A stretch of 64,000 bases of DNA from Thozetella sp. PMI_491 (GCA_021432635.1 MU270085.1:124001-188000); one strand, 5' to 3'; shown: positions 20,967 to 32,753, numbered from the stretch's first letter. The notes: generated by a model not told the origin, from the letters alone. Numbers and translations are program-made.

Positions 20967-23509
20967 ATGGCAGACGAATCCGCCCGGGAGCTGGCAAGCC
21001 TGGCCTGCTACCCCTGTAAGAGGTATGCGAACCTACCCTATCGTACGAGATGTCGCCCCGAGACTTCCTGATTCGTCTGCTAATCGCGGCATCATTGCTA
21101 TCGATAGGCGCAAGGTCAAATGGTACGTGGAACCTATCCAAGCCGTTCCGTGTTCCCGCTAGACGGGCAGGTAGCTATGTCCGTTGCCATGTCGTCCTTA
21201 TTTAACCGACTTCGCTCGCCAGCAACCGCCTCTTTCCTGTGTGCTCCCTCTGCATCAAACTTGGGGCCGCTTGCTCGTACCCAACCCACAGCGAGAAGCC
21301 GGGGCCAAAGCTCGGTTAGTCTTTCCACCGGACCTAGAAAAGTACAGGCTCACTAATAGAGTGTCACTGTCTGTAGGCAGCACACATAAGCGCAGAAGGC
21401 TTCAGGGCTCCGATACGGCAACAGTCGGAACGTCCCGTGGAGGTGAGCTATCGCCAGACACAAGCCATAATGCTTTTTCAACAACAGGCACACCCGGAAC
21501 ATCTGCGATTACCCCCAATTCGGGCCGGCTAGTTGCTGGCTACCAATCCGAAGACGCAAGTTTGCTCTCTGGAGATCTCGTTGCTCTCAGTCCACCGCCA
21601 ACGCGGCATGAAATAGGTGGTGAGGTCAGCCCGAAGTCTCCCAATGCACCCACCTTCTCTCAGATCATGTACCCCTCTCACGAAGCCCAAACCCGGGGGC
21701 CATCGCCGTCTCCTCGCGAACGAACCCCCGAGCGCAGAGCAGCCGCCGCCGCGGTGACGACGGAGACCATATGCAACGGGCTCAAAATCTCGCAAGAGTT
21801 ATATAATTACCTGTGTGTTCTTCGCTGCGAGCAAAGCCGCTTCGTGAATTGTGTGCTAACCTTCCCCCAGGATGGAATCATACTTCACCAACATGACGTC
21901 GTTTACCATATTTAAGCCTCGTTCTATCGAACATAAACTTCGTTCCTTGAGAAGCCCTGCCGAGGGCGAGGCTCTGGTGGCAGCGATATTTTCCTTCTCA
22001 GCAAGGTTCCACAGCTGTTTCCACGCGCCCGGTCGCCCGGATGTATGTCCAGCGCCGGAACATTTCGCAACCATAGCTACGACACAATTAGAAAAAGCGC
22101 TGGATCGCTATGCGGACTCGATACCGCCTTTTTGGCTGCTCCAGACCTACGTTCTCGTTGCCTTCTACGAGCTGACGCGCAGTGTGCGGTCCAAATCCTG
22201 GAGGGTCCTAGGAAACTGCATCCGGCTGGCTTACGAGATGAACCTGCACATGATCGATGTGGAACGCCAGCCCGGGTCGGAGGCCGACGGCCATCACGCC
22301 GATGCGGATCGCTGGTCCGCTATGGAAGAGCGCCGGCGCGCCTGGTGGGCGATCTGGGAGATGGACGTCTTTGCCAGCACGATTCGCCGCCTGCCGTTGG
22401 CCATAGACTGGAGCCAGAATTTCACCCTCCTGCCCGTCTCAGACGACAGCTGGTTCAACAATATCCCACAGCCGAGCTGCTACCTCGCTCTGGACCCCAC
22501 GCTACGCTGGAAGCACCTGTCCAGCTCGGGCAACAACAGTGCACGCGCGTGGTTCATCATAATCAACTCCCTAATGTGCAATGCTCAACTTATCGCCTAT
22601 CCCATGGGCTCCACGATTGACTGGAGCGGCGAATCGAATGATGACGACCTGCACATTATTGAGAACTCGTTGTTCTGTGCGAGCAACTCCCTGCCTCCAG
22701 ATCTCGCGTACCATGGTGAGACACTCGACTTCCGAACCAAGGCGTCTTCTGCAGATATCAGTTATCGGCAATACCACAGCGATATATACGCCATACATCT
22801 CATGACCCAGCTGGTGCGCTTCATGTCCCACCACCACAAGGTCTGCGCGCAAGCTCCTGCACCCGGCACCGAGCCCAGTGCCCCGGCCGCGGCGCTGAGC
22901 TCGGCGGACGCATCGTCGTGGTCGCACTATATGAATGCCGCGCAGGAGATCGTCACCATCGCGCGCAACAGCGCACCAGATCACTGCAAGTATGTGAATC
23001 CATTCTTAACCAATACGGTCTGGTTCGCGGCCGCGGCCCAGGTCGCCTGCAGGGTGTTTGGTCCTACCTCTCGTAACAAGCAGTTGGTCGAATCCAACTA
23101 TGAGCTCCTGGCTCTCGTAATTGATCGATTCATCGCGTTCTGGGATATCATGGGCATGCTCAAGCGCCGGCTGTCCAGGGTAGAGGCCGGCTTGAAAGGC
23201 CTTACAGCAGGGCCTAACCGTGGGGTAGGCGGCCGTCGGGATGCAAATACCACCGCCGGGACGAGAGCCGGGGGCTCTAGCCTAGCAGGCCATTCCCCGC
23301 TCAGCCGTCCGGGAGCAATAGATGCCACCCAGTCCCTGCCGGCCGATGGCTCGGTCGTGGATCCAAATTCGCTGCAGTACATGCCGATGCTGTACGACAA
23401 CTTGGATGGACCGCCGCTGGTGGATCTCCCATTCTTCCCTGACCCCGGGCAGTTCTTCCCGTACGGGCTCGGCGACCTCTGGGTGTGGAATAAGGCAACG
23501 CCAAATTGA
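20967..23509 (+). CDS. Zn2Cys6 transcription factor, likely regulator of the aromatic cluster
   Basis: Model 20967..21022, 21108..21122, 21223..21314, 21377..21812, 21871..23509 gives 745 aa. Splicing assembles the zinc cluster from three exons: C14, C17 / C24 / C31, C34, C41 (CYPCKRRKVKC, then VCSLCIKLGAACSYP). The second exon is a 15-nt micro-exon coding the basic RKVK segment. The last large exon carries the fungal_trans domain: VAAIFSFSARFHSCF, FWLLQTYVLVAFYELTR, GNCIRLAYEMNLHMID and RRRAWWAIWEMDVFAST. An unstructured Gly/Pro-rich tail follows. The gene converges on the FAH-family gene 165 bp away and opens a cluster of three catabolic enzymes, so a pathway-specific regulatory role is likely. 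That part is inference from position. Confidence 0.88.
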
Positions 23510-23674
23510 CAGCTGGGAAAGGCTCTGCAATAGATTCTAGCTTAGGTATCTAATACTATCTGGGAACCCAGAGCTCGAGGCTCCATGACATTCCACTCGG
23601 TCGCGCCTGAGTGCCGGGTGATCTATGCCCAGTGGAACCTTTCTAAACCAGACGAGGCGGTTCTAATGTCTACT

Positions 23675-24730
23675 TTACTCGTAGTACACTTTGTTCACCA
23701 AGGTTCCGATCTGCTCAATCTCGATCCTCATGTCGTCGTCGTGATTCAACACGACCTTGGGGTTCCTCATGGCGCCAATTCCTGGGCCGGTTCCCGTCAT
23801 GATGATTGTGCCCTTCTCTAGGGTCGTTCCCTGGGAGAGGAATGCGATGGTCTTGGGGATGTCAAAAATCATCTCCCTGCCGAGCAATTGCTGGAGTCAG
23901 TTTTGGAGACGCAGGAGAAGGAGTAAGTAGGGTCTCTCACCGGGTGTTGGAATCTTGGACCACGGCGCCGTTGTGGATGGCCTTAATCTGGAGGACGTGG
24001 GGATCCGGGATGACGGACGGGGACACCAGGACGGGTCCAAGGGGGGCCGAGCCATCAAGGCCTGCACCATGCGTCAGTATTGGCCTTCATCGCCGTGAAA
24101 ATGTTTAGGGCAGGGACCCGACCCTTGGAGAAGCTCCATTGGCTGTTCTTGAACTGCTGAGTGCGCGCGCTGACGTCGTTGCTGCAGGTGTAACCCAAGA
24201 CGTAGTTCAGAGCCTCCGACTCGGGGATGTCCCGGCCGGTCTTGGAGAGGATGACGGAAAGCTCGGCTTCGTAGTCGCTGGAGCCATCCTGGGCGAGCTG
24301 GGGCACGTTGATCTTGGCCGGATAGGGCCCGTTCAGCGCGGTGCGAGGCTTGATGAAGAGCACCGGGGTGTCGGGGATGGGCATGTTGGCCTCGCGCGCG
24401 TGGTCGCGGTAGTTGAGGCCCATGCACCGGATGATGGGCACGTCCTCCATCCCAATTGGCGAGAGAAGCTGCGATGGGGGGGTCAAAGGGCGGTTCGCGA
24501 CTAAAGAGGGACGAGGGAGCTCGGGGAATTCACACCTGCGCTACGTGCAGCTTCTTGGAGGTGACGACGCCGTCAAAGATTGACCCCTGGATCAGGCTTG
24601 CCGTGACCTTCTCCCCGTTCAAGGTGGCGAGGCCGACATCCGGGAACTCCTTCTCATCCACATCGCCCAGATGCACCTGCCCGTCCTCCTCCGCGATGAA
24701 GCGGATTAGTCGTCTCCAGTTCGGGCTCAT
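23675..24730 (-). CDS. Fumarylacetoacetate hydrolase (FAH) family enzyme
   Basis: Spliced on minus: 24730..24536, 24468..24123, 24061..23941, 23876..23675; 287 aa, all introns 61-67 nt with canonical ends. Start chosen at MSPNWRRLIRFIAEEDG. The FAH core is clear: RCMGLNYRDHAREANMPIP, LFIKPRTALNGP, the metal ligands in SDYEAELSVIL (ExE) and the Asp in CSNDVSARTQQ, then TIIMTGTGPGIGAM near the end. The family contains hydrolases, hydratases and decarboxylases acting on 2-oxo-dioic compounds, such as 2-hydroxyhepta-2,4-dienedioate isomerase and 2-oxopent-4-enoate hydratase. Next to an extradiol dioxygenase it probably handles a ring-cleavage product. The exact reaction cannot be read from the sequence. 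Confidence 0.9.
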
Positions 24731-25479
24731 GGTGGCGGGGAAGCTATCTGGCTGCTGTCTGGCTGGTGAGAAGATGCGGCGTAGGTTGGACGGCGTGGTA
24801 GAAAGTCGAGTCTCGGGTGCGGGTGATCGGGGCAAGAGGACCTTTATTTTTTATTTTTTTGGCAAGAAACTAGGCTTTCGGCAGTTCAAGTGATGCCGTG
24901 ACGCTTCGCGCATGATCCATATATAGTAGCCACCCGGAAACTACAAGCTACAAGCTCCGTTTTCGCTGAGGAGCTCCTCCGTGGTGGGGGAGCGGGGTCG
25001 GTCCAATTTCGGGCGGTTTACTGCTGTGCGGCGGGTTTCACACGCCAGCGGCCGCAATGCCCCACGGCACTAAGCATCGGGTCAGAAGCAGACCTCTTGC
25101 CGAGTAAATCCTCGGTATATGACGGCTTAGTTCGCGGGTCCAGGGGAGACATGATAGAGCACGGATGACACGGCAAAGTTTGGGCGGCAAAACGTGATGG
25201 TTCTGATGTCTCGGGCACTTGATCTAAGAGCTTCGAATGCGAAGAATTTACGACCTGAAGAAAGCGCCCGTCTACGGAAGCACTTTGGCCATGTGTCTAT
25301 GCATGTTCCTTCTAGCGAGTGGGAGGCTTTCAATACTACTACAGAGGCATATCGGCCCAGTACCTAAGCACACGCTTCTCGACATAGCAATCTGGTAGTG
25401 CACCAATTTTACCCATAAAAAAATCCGTCCCTACACGCTAAACGCGATACAAAGAGAGGCGGTGGTCCAGACATTAAGA
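24731..25479. other. Intergenic between FAH-family gene and dioxygenase
   Basis: Non-coding as far as I can see. It serves as promoter for the FAH-family gene; a TATA-like tatatata motif is at about 24918 (atatatagtag). Confidence 0.35.
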
Positions 25480-26622
25480 TCACATCAAAAATGTCGGAGG
25501 CAGAGGCGGTCCCCATACGTGGAGATTGTCTGGGCCCGCTTCTTCACGGCCCGTTGGGGTGGTCTCGTCGACCAGGTCTCCATCGACTGCGAAGACGGGT
25601 TAACCAAGGTGCCAGGAGAAGGGAGATTACCTCTCGACTTACCATAGTGTTCCAGGATGAACTTGGATGGATCCCACCTAGATTTCCGTTGTCAGCGAAA
25701 CGAAAACAATAACGGTAGCAAGGGGCTTCCTACCAGTAGTCGAAGATCTGCGAACCTAGGACGTGCCTACCAACGCCCCAGACTAGATCGTACTTCTTCT
25801 CCCGCAGCCACTGGTGTCCCAGGGACTGGATGTCGAAGTCGTGCACCTCGAAGCTCGAATGGTGCACATGGTACTTGGGTCCTAACCAACCAATTAGTAC
25901 GAAAACTCTCCCAGCAGCCAAAAAAAAAATTGGACATCTCTCGCCAGGGACGCACCCTTGAAGAAGAAGAAAGTGTGGTGATCGACCTGCTCCATTCCGC
26001 GATCCAAATGGAGGAAGGTGGTGATGTCCTTGCCCGTGTTGTCGTGGATGATGTCGCTGGGCTTCAGATTGAAGTTGGTCGTGTAGAACTCGAACGCCTT
26101 GGCGAAGTCGGTGACGCAACAGCCAAAGTGGCCAAGCTTGTGCACCGGCGCCGGCCCTTGCTTGAAGCGCTGCGTCTTGTTGACGGCGCGGTGCTTGGAC
26201 TGCGGGAAGTTGTACTCCAGCTCCGGGAGGTGCGCTGACACCGCCACGGGCGTCTGGCCGTGGATTAGATGGAAGGGGAAGCCGTCGACGGGGTCGTAAA
26301 AGGTCACGCGCTTGCCTCCGCCCGGCCCGTCGATGTCGTGGATCTCGGTCGCCTTGGGAAGCGTCTTGGATGCGCGCTCTAGATCTTCCACTGACTCGAC
26401 TACGAATGCTGCTCCACCGAAGGCGTTCTCAGCGCCCTTGGTGGCGCAGTACACAAACGGCTCGGTCCCGTAGCCCTTGTAGAAGACAGTGTCGCCCCGG
26501 TCCTCAGTGATGGTGAAGCCGAAGTCCAGCAGAAACTTGCGGGCCGTCTCCAGATCCGCATGTGTGTAGTACACATGGGCGATCCGCACGAGCTTGATCT
26601 TAGTATCTGCGTGAGGGGACAT
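25480..26622 (-). CDS. Extradiol ring-cleavage dioxygenase (catechol 2,3-dioxygenase-like, VOC fold)
   Basis: Spliced on minus: 26622..25956, 25881..25734, 25677..25643, 25586..25480; 318 aa. Exon 3 is only 35 nt. Two glyoxalase/VOC modules are visible: residues 10-122 (RIAHVYYTHADLETARKFLL ... FHLIHG) and 158-285. The Fe(II) ligands of type I extradiol enzymes can be placed: His165 in KLGHFGCCV, His229/230 in YHVHHSSFEVHD and Glu281 in KFILEHYVDGD. They are formed only after splicing the last introns, which supports the model. Expected reaction: O2-dependent meta cleavage of a catecholic ring. It lies between a phenol-hydroxylase-like FAD monooxygenase (divergent) and an FAH-family enzyme (downstream, same strand), consistent with one pathway. 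Catechol itself versus a substituted catechol cannot be told. Confidence 0.88.
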
Positions 26623-27864
26623 GACGACAGAAGTACACGATTGTGTGTATGTCGTAGGTGTATGGTGCGGCAGGTCTCGTCAGAGGTGGTTTGTGGGGTG
26701 TCGTTGGCGAAGAAGCCGCTACTATTCTTGTGCTTAAGTACCCTAGGGGTGCTTGCCAAGGGACTGCTTTACCGAAAAGAGTTTCCCCAGACAATGCTGA
26801 CGGTGATTTTGCGTTCCATGACCATTCATATCGAAGGTAGACAGGCGTGTATAGGGTTGTCGGCTGAATTATGGCTGCTCGGTCGATCTATCGGTCGAAA
26901 TGCGAACCTGCAAGGTGAGCAGCCAACTGATGCGGAGAAATTCACTAGACTACACCTTACCCCGCCTCCCCCCCCGATCCCTGGCCCTCCCGATCCCCGC
27001 CCCCGTCGGCATACGGGGTGGGCTCTGCAAGATCTCAACTCGATGATAGTCCCGCGCAAAAAAAGGGTGAACCGGGGCTCGGTAACTCAAACCTGCCAGC
27101 CTTGTGTTATCTGAAACAAGCGCAGTGGCGCCTATTACATCCTATAGCACGCAGCAGGGCGGCTTCAAGCCCCTTGGGTACCTACATACCCCCCCACTCG
27201 TACACACGTAACCTCGCGGAGCTGGCTGCTAGGCTAGGCTGACTCGCTAGGCCAAAGCGTCGGCCGCTGGGCGCTGGTCATGGCCATCATGGCGGCGAGC
27301 TGGGATATTTAGCATTGCTATGACTATTGTCCGCTGGCACCGCTACGGAGCCTGGAACAGCCCGCTTGGCGCTCATTCTTCTCGTCTCGGCGGTGGAGCG
27401 TGGCCGCTTCGACTTGATGGCGGCGAGAAAGGTCTAAATTTGCCCTGTACGAACCGGCAGCCTATAGGCCAAGCGACGTTGTCATCCTTGGAAGCTTCAA
27501 TGTTACCTTGCGAACCTGGTTGTGTGCTAGCTGCTGAGCTAACTCTAGATGAGCAGGGGTTCCCAGCCTATGAAGGCCCACTACCTAAGGAGTCTTCTCC
27601 GTAATGCTTACCGCACTGGCTCGTAAGCAGAAACTTGAAACCCTAATGGGCCACATGAACCAGACCGCCCTGTGCGCTTGTTGCGTCTTTATAGCTGGCT
27701 TGCCTGTTGTAGTCATCTTGCCTTACCTGAACTTGACCTCTTGTTCAAGTCTGCTCGCGACACCTGATTGGGTGGAGGGATTGCCCAACACCGACCTTGG
27801 ACACCTCGATAGTACGCTACTGCTTTACAGACCGCTCCCGCGTTCGTCGCTACCGCCTTTCAGA
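26623..27864. promoter_or_regulatory. Divergent promoter between dioxygenase and FAD monooxygenase
   Basis: 1.24 kb between the two start codons, without a convincing gene. At 26880-26898 the heptamer CGGTCGA occurs twice in direct orientation, giving two CGG triplets 12 nt apart. This is a plausible half-site arrangement for a Zn2Cys6 protein but short enough to be chance. Long C-runs lie near 26965. Confidence 0.4.
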
Positions 27865-29925
27865 ATGGCGGAAGGCATCGTAAAGACCGACCTGTTAATT
27901 GTGGGGGCAGGGCCTGCCGGCGCCTCGCTCGCCTGCTTCCTGGGAGCCCATGGTATGTGTCACAAGACACGGCTGGCTGTGCCCGCAAGTAGTACCGAAT
28001 CGACCGACTAATACCCGGCCTCCGGTGTAGGGCGGACCGGCATAATTATAGCGGCCGCCTCGGGGACCGCCGAGACGCCCCGGGCGCACATCACGAACAT
28101 GGCCGCGCTGGGTATGGCTCACCACTTGCCACTCTGTCCCACCGCTGAACGAATGCTGACGATCGGGTCCCACAGAATGTCTGAGGGACATTGGGCTGGA
28201 AGGTGAATGCATCGCTGCAGCCTCCCAAGGCGAAAACATGATCCACACCCGCTGGTGCCAGAGCATGACCGGCGAGGAATACGCGCGTATACACTCGTGG
28301 GGGTGGGGCCCGAATCGGCTGGTACGGCTGCCTCCGCTGCTGCCTGTGGACGTCACAGAAGGGCGACCGGTCCTCAGTATCTTCGGCTGACTTAGGATCT
28401 CAGGGCGACTACGACGCGGCTAGTCCCTGCAACCACGTGGACCTGCCGCAGACCCTACTAGAACCCATCCTAACTCGAAGGGCCGTCCACTCCGGTTGGT
28501 CTCTGCGGTTTAACACGTCGTTCGTGCGCCTCACACGGCCCTCGCCCGATGTGGTCGTGAGCGAGGTGCGAGACGATCTCACAGGTATCACGTACAAAAT
28601 CCAGTCGCGGTACCTCTTCGGCTGCGATGGAGCCCGGAGCCAGGTGATCCGGGAGCTCCAGATCCCGCTGATCAAGAAACCGAACCAAGGTCTGGCGCTG
28701 AACATCCTCGCCAGGGTCGACATGTCGAACCACGTCGAAAGCCGCAGGGGAAACCTGCATTGGGTATTCCGGCCCGAGCGGGAATCTCCTCCCTGGGGCT
28801 GGGCGACCATTCTACGCATGGTGAAGCCATGGACAGAGTGGATGTTCATAATCCTCCCAGCCCCGTGGGCGGATGTTACTGCCGACGACATGAACGCCTC
28901 CCAGGAAGAGTACATGGCACTGGTCAAAGACGTGATCGGCGATGATTCAATCGAACCTGAAATCCTGGACGTCAGCAAATGGTGGATAAACGAGACCGTT
29001 GCCGAACACTACTCGGACGGGAACGTGTAAGTCTAGCCTGCCCTATCTTGGCCGAGTGGCCTACTAACGATAGGACTTCAGCTTCTGTCTTGGGGATGCT
29101 GTGCACCGTCACCCGCCCTTCAACGGCCTCGGGTCCAATACGTGCATCCAAGATGCATTCAACCTGGCATGGAAAATCTCGTACGTCATGTCGGGCCAGG
29201 CAAGCCCCAAGATCCTCGACACCTTCAGCGTTGAGCGCCAGCCGGTCGGCGTCGACGTCATTACACGCGCCAACCAGGGCTTGCGTGACCACTCGGGCTG
29301 GATGGCCGCAATCGGCATGCTGGAGCCGGACATCGAGAAGCGACGAGCTATCTTTGCCGAATTTGACGAAGAAAGCGAGCGCGGCCGGCAGCGGCGGCAG
29401 GAATTCCAGAAGGGCATCGAGCAGACAGCCACTGAATTCCACGGACTGGGCGTCGAGATGAACCAACGATACTTCTCCAACGCCGTCTACCAGGCCGACG
29501 AGACCGAGCCTGCTCCAGTGCCGGAGGACCCTATCAGCGTGCACCAGATCACCACTTATCCGGGGCGGCGCGTGCCGCACGCCTGGCTGAACACCCGAGC
29601 GCCCGGAACTCAGTTCTCTACGATCGATCTGGCGGGACACCGCCGTTTCTGTCTCCTCACCGGACCTGGCGGCCAGGCGTGGAAGGATGCAGCGGCAAAG
29701 GTCTCCCAAGCCGTCGGGGTCGAGATCAAGAGCTACTCGATCGGGTGGAAGCAAGACTACGAGGATGTATATTTTGACTGGGCGCGGCGGAGACAGGTGG
29801 AGGAGGATGGCTGCGTGCTCGTGCGTCCGGATCGGTTTGTGGCCTGGAGATCGAAGTCCATGATTGCTGATTGCGACGCGAAGTTGGAGACGGTCATGAG
29901 GAGCATCTTGTCATTGACCACCTAA
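27865..29925 (+). CDS. FAD-dependent aromatic monooxygenase (phenol 2-monooxygenase/MhpA-like)
   Basis: Model 27865..27952, 28031..28111, 28176..28321, 28404..29026, 29082..29925 gives 593 aa. Class A flavoprotein hydroxylase motifs are in order: GxGxxG in LIVGAGPAGASLACFLGAHG (residues 11-30), GRTG directly after it, the DG motif in YLFGCDGARSQV, and the GD motif in CLGDAVHRHPPFNGLGSNT, followed by IQDAFNLAWKI. The C-terminal part has the thioredoxin-like fold of phenol hydroxylases (PGRRVPHAWLN, FCLLTGPGG, GCVLVRPDRFVAWR). Expected role: NAD(P)H- and O2-dependent ortho-hydroxylation of a phenolic substrate, yielding a catechol for the neighbouring dioxygenase. The protein carries no signal peptide, so it should be cytosolic. 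The substrate is not identifiable from sequence. Confidence 0.9.
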
Positions 29926-30734
29926 CTAGACCTCGGGAAGACCCTAGATAGCATCTGCGCTTCGTGTTGAGCGGCCGGGCTTATGACGTTATGGCGAAAG
30001 GTAGAATCGGGAATCGCAATCTGCAACATATTAAAGCAGTCAGAGTTCGGGTCAGAGGTCAGTGTGGCAAGATACTGTTCTTGGGGCAGCGAATGTGCCA
30101 ACAGACACCCACGAATGCCATTCGGTGTCGGGAGGTGTACGGTCAATTCTGCAGGACAGTAAACATGTTCGGACTCCAGCAAGACATATCTACTTGCGTC
30201 AAGCTAACATGATCAACTATATTTAGCACAGATTTTACCTACCAGCATTGTTGCAATACCGATTTCAGACAAGGACCTCAAAAATTAGAGCTAGGAGACG
30301 ACATGAAATCTCACAAATTGCAACAGCATGCCGTAGATGACGACGGGCATGGCACATTGTTTAATGAAATGATGAAAAGGGTAGCTGCCTGCCAACAACA
30401 CATGCGTGGAATAATTTCACTTTGTTTTACGAATTTAGCCTCTATGCTTGTTGGGCACGTTGGTTCACAAGTGCAGTGAGCAGTACATGCGACCTATAGG
30501 GTCAGTCCGGATCACGTTATGCCTCAATATGGTTCTGAGGACGGCTCGACGCCAAGATGCAGCAGCCAGAACCAGAACCAACGCCTCAAATCCCTACCAA
30601 CGGTTATATGCCGCTTTCGAAGGCTAGAGACAACGAAAGGAAGGCCATTCCCTCCTATATGTATTTATGTCGCCTTCTAGACACCAGACGACGCCAGGCC
30701 GGAGTCTATGTGGTAGCATTGGGACTAGGACACT
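29926..30734. other. Intergenic
   Basis: Nothing recognisable. The short frames here are not protein-like. The last 150 bp are promoter sequence for the protease gene. Confidence 0.35.
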
Positions 30735-32024
30735 ATGACACGAGGCGCGGCTTATTGGATAGCAACCCTGTCGCTTACGACAGCATTCGTCCACGCCGCA
30801 TCAAGCAACACTCCGGATAAACCGAAGCTTCTGGGTAACCTAGAGAGTGGGAGAATGTCTATCCCAGCCGTCAAGATTCCTAGCGCAAACTTGACTGTTC
30901 GTCCCCGAGGAGACAGGAGTTCTATCGATGTCGGCAGCGAGTAAGCCACTGTTCTCTCGATTCTCAGACGCCTCCTCTAACCGACACCTTAGCTGGTACA
31001 TCCCGGCCTGGATTGGAAAGCCTCCGAAACTGTTCTATCTTCTGGCTGACAGCGCCGCTAACAATTTGGAGATCGAATCCACCCTAGCGCCGGTAGATCA
31101 CCAGGGCACTGTTCCCAAATATGATCCTACAAAATCAACCACTGCGGCGCGGATGGGGGGATACACATGGGGGGAGTGTTTTTGGAGTGGTTACTGCGCC
31201 AATGGGGTCGTCTATACGGATACCTTCACTGCCGGTCAGATATCCATTGTCAATATGAGGCTTTTGGTGCAGACCAACAACACCTCGCCAAATAATGGAA
31301 GCATGTCCGGAAATCTTGGTCTCAATTTCGACAAGAACGGGATGTCTACAAGTCCCACGCGAATCAACTCCTATTTCCAAGAGATTATGCCTCATCTTGA
31401 ATGTAAGCACCCCCGGCGGACAAGGTCGGAAAACTTGGGACTCCGCGAGTGAGACACCGGCTGTTTCTTACCTTGGGCACAGCTCCTCTCTGGACCGTGG
31501 ACTACCACAGATCGACTAGCGAGGGGCAGTTCCAGTTTGGGTACATCGACCCCGAGGCATACATAGGAAGCATTTCGTATGGGCCAGTAACGACCACGGG
31601 CGGGGAGTGGACAGTTGAAGTGCAAGGCGTTGGGGCGGGCTATGCCGACTCTGAGTTCGGCAAGCACAAATTCACAGTGCTAGTCGATACCGGCTCGGGT
31701 GGTGGCTCCATTTCGCGTGAGGCAGCTGATCTCTATTGGCGTCATGTACCTAGTTCGGTCTGGCATGAGGGATGGTACAACTACCTATTTCAGTGCAACC
31801 ACACGTTGCCGGACTTCGTCGTCCAGCTCGCTAATGGTGTCAGGGTCGGCATCCCAGACGATGGATTACGATGGAAGAGTGTAGGCAACGGTCAGTGCAT
31901 AACGATACTGGGTGTTGGGAAGACAGACGATGTGGTATGGGGCTCCACCTTCATCGAGGCCTTTTTCGTCATTTTCGACTGGGGAAAAGGGAGGGTTGGA
32001 CTAGCGACCAAAAGTGCCCGGTAA
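30735..32024 (+). CDS. Secreted aspartic protease-like protein (A1 family) with atypical first active site
   Basis: Model 30735..30940, 30993..31402, 31483..32024 gives 385 aa. The N-terminus MTRGAAYWIATLSLTTAFVHA is a signal peptide. The A1 layout is recognisable: an N-lobe strand WYIPAWIGKPPKLFYLLADSA, then GNLGLNFDKNG, a second lobe with GQFQFGYIDPEAY, the second catalytic motif KFTVLVDTGSGGGSI, and the late VVWGSTFIEAFFVIFDWGKGRVGLA. The second Asp sits in a normal DTGS. At the first site, however, the sequence is ADSAANN instead of DTGSS, so the Asp is kept but the following Gly is replaced by Ala. Activity is therefore uncertain. It could be a degenerate or specialised member. A fragment of exon 2 is duplicated in inverted orientation 2 kb downstream. 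Confidence 0.8.
30996..31111 (+). repeat. Source copy of a 116-nt inverted duplication (protease exon 2)
   Basis: This stretch of exon 2 recurs on the opposite strand at 33045-33160 with a single mismatch (accaggg versus accaagg). The flanks on both sides are unrelated. Confidence 0.9.
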
Positions 32025-32111
32025 CCTCGCTAGAAGACCTACCCAACGGTCCCAGCGGGAGATCATATTCCCTCGGGCGAACGCCATTAATCAGCCTAGG
32101 CCAGTATTAAC

Positions 32112-32516
32112 CTAGAATGAAGGTAACAGTAGTATCTTCTTCTCCCATGTCAGGACCAACTTGAATCTCCACAACCCGCTTCCCAACAGGATAAGCAGTG
32201 AGAATCTACTCAACTGTGCCAGTAAATCGGGATTTTGCCATAAAATGATCGAATAAAGACCCTGGTTGGTTGGTAGTAGAGCTGTGAGGGAGAATGCCCC
32301 TAAAAATGGTTGACCGTTTTGTCCTATGAGTCCGCAGACATATTGGAATTCGGCTTTGGTATACTGCTCCCAAATCTTGTCGGCGGTGACCTTTTCCAGG
32401 TCATGGGGTTCCTTACTGGAGCTATATACGAAGAGAGACATCGATATCTGGAAGAGTCGAGCTCGGGTGTTCCCATTGGGGTCCTTTTCATTGTCAGCGT
32501 CGTCTATCGTAATCAC
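32112..32516 (-). CDS. Unrecognised 134-codon reading frame
   Basis: An open frame starting MITIDDADNEKDPNGNTRAR with a hydrophobic C-terminal part (FSLLILLGSGLWRF). I recognise no family. It may be an exon of a gene running into 32600, or chance. It lies convergent with the protease gene. Confidence 0.2.
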   Translation of the reverse strand: MITIDDADNEKDPNGNTRARLFQISMSLFVYSSSKEPHDLEKVTADKIWEQYTKAEFQYVCGLIGQNGQPFLGAFSLTALLPTNQGLYSIILWQNPDLLAQLSRFSLLILLGSGLWRFKLVLTWEKKILLLPSF

Positions 32517-32753
32517 CCCTCCTGCTCTGTTAATGTGTATGTTGTCGACATGGAACTAGGGTGCGTTGCGGGCCTATATACGAATTTAACCATCTGCTCA
32601 ACCTAAAAAAAACGCGATGGGAAACTTGCGTTGGCCGGGCTCCGTCGGCCACCGGCTCCACCGGCTCCCCCTCCGGCCCCTAGGCGGCCGGTCCGTTCGA
32701 CTAATCGTCCCCATAAAGGCACCTTGAAATCAGAGATCTATGGAAAGATCCCG

